The notes under the pieces: model-generated
Told to the model about the DNA's origin: nothing
The model's input: only the letters and a program-made list of their open reading frames with translations
Database searches by the model: none
IMG/VR virus record: IMGVR_UViG_3300025117_001647
Span: 1 to 21,914 of that record
DNA length: 21,914 nt
Origin: a virus
Reading direction: 5' to 3' (one strand)
In this document: positions 21,561 to 21,914 of the stretch, in pieces
Numbering within the stretch: position 1 is the first letter of the stretch
How the letters are laid out: every line of letters begins with the position of its first letter
Program-made: the position numbers and the translations under genes

Positions 21561-21800
21561 TCATGACGGGGTCCGCGCCTGACGCTTCGCCGTCTCGGCC
21601 GCGCCCTCGATCAGACCGCCCTCGTAACTGCGCAACAGCGCCAGGATCTTCTCCCGGTCCGCGCCGGTCGGGATCAGGGCGGCCGCCTGGGCCCAGTCGA
21701 TCCCGCACGGAACCCCCGCCTGTCCGGCGCGACGCCACACGCCCGGCCGTCCGCCGATGTCGACCGCCAGGACCCCGGACGGGGTCAGGGGCCGGTTCAG
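21561..21800 (-). CDS. Short gene in the tail-assembly chaperone position, start uncertain (about 79 aa)
   Basis: The reading frame ending at 21561 looks coding (VLAVDIGGRPGVWRRAGQAG and PCGIDWAQAAALIPTGADRE) with GC-rich third positions, but has no ATG. A CTG at 21800 overlaps the upstream stop as CTGA, echoing the ATGA junctions elsewhere; an in-frame GTG at 21740 (59 aa, weak binding site) is the conventional alternative. A third option is a -1 frameshift from the upstream gene, as in lambda G-T; that frame stays open to the window edge, though I see no classic slippery heptamer. It may be a DUF1799-like second chaperone part, since such genes sit between the chaperone and tape measure. 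The Arg-rich frame ending at 21547 is a shadow. Confidence 0.5.
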   Translation of the reverse strand: MNRPLTPSGVLAVDIGGRPGVWRRAGQAGVPCGIDWAQAAALIPTGADREKILALLRSYEGGLIEGAAETAKRQARTPS

Positions 21801-21914
21801 GGTGCGGGGGCAGGGTCTGCCGGTGCGTCCGACCCCGCCTCGGGCGCAGCCGGCGCCGGATCGGGCGCAGCCCCTGCAATATTCGCCGCCGTCGCCGAAA
21901 TCGTGGCGGGCGAG
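21797..21914 (-). CDS. C-terminal end of a probable tail-assembly chaperone or tail protein (partial)
   Basis: The window edge cuts this gene: only the last 38 codons are present, reading SPATISATAANIAGAAPDPA followed by a Pro/Ala-rich tail ending in DPAPAP and TGA. A low-complexity Ala/Pro tail gives no family signal. Its place just upstream of a short overlapping gene and a DUF6441/tape measure pair is where the tail-assembly chaperone normally lies, which is the basis for the call. The true start is beyond 21914. Confidence 0.45.
   Translation of the reverse strand, partial: SPATISATAANIAGAAPDPAPAAPEAGSDAPADPAPAP

Noticed and set aside
21547-21879. Arg/Pro-rich frame whose stop overlaps the DUF6441-like start as ATGA
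   Set aside because: The overlap is tempting, but the amino-acid composition is that of a shadow frame and it needs a TTG start; the frame ending at 21561 has better coding character.
1-21914. CRISPR arrays, tRNA genes, insertion sequences, integrase and att sites
   Set aside because: I looked for regular direct repeats with spacers, tRNA-like cloverleafs, transposase or recombinase motifs and terminal inverted repeats and saw none by eye.

Overview
This window is most of the late region (tail, host-range and lysis genes) of a siphovirus-type phage or prophage. The DNA is very GC-rich with strong G/C preference at third codon positions, and the tail proteins resemble those of alphaproteobacterial phages. 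A Caulobacterales-like host (Caulobacter or Brevundimonas type) is my best guess, from composition and gene style only. I see no integrase, repressor, att site, tRNA or CRISPR array, so free phage and prophage cannot be told apart here.

Nearly everything lies on the minus strand and reads from the right edge (21914) towards position 610 as one tightly packed operon. Many junctions are ATGA or TGATG overlaps. In transcription order it holds: the end of a probable tail-assembly chaperone (21797-21914), a short gene with no ATG (about 21561-21800), a DUF6441-like protein, a 1405-aa tape measure protein, an M-like minor tail protein, a DUF1833-like protein, a tail-tip NlpC/P60 peptidase and a 1542-aa tip/host-specificity protein J (10096-14724). 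Two small hypothetical proteins and two small membrane proteins (holin candidates) follow. Next come a Phage_tube_2-like tail tube protein in an unusual place (7663-8688), a 760-aa beta-helix tailspike and an acyltransferase-3 membrane enzyme.

After a 150-base gap with a hairpin and a palindrome comes a frameshifted gene at 2422-4110. It encodes an HTH plus calcineurin-like metallophosphoesterase, perhaps related to the T5 A1 family. The operon ends with an NlpC/P60-type endolysin, two related small cysteine/histidine proteins (DUF6527-like) and an overlapping inner-membrane/outer-membrane spanin pair (Rz/Rz1-like). Two hairpins at 524-608 close it, one with T-rich sequence on the minus-strand side.

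Two small genes at 1-569 face the operon on the plus strand. They are coupled by an ATGA overlap, and the main minus-strand terminator hairpin lies inside the 3' end of the second one.

The logic is that of a late operon: build the tail, tip and fibre, then lyse the cell with holins, endolysin and spanins. The spike and acyltransferase genes are visibly less GC-rich than their neighbours and look like an exchanged host-range/surface-modification cassette. The most unusual items are the broken metallophosphoesterase, the displaced tail-tube gene and the spike-acyltransferase pair.
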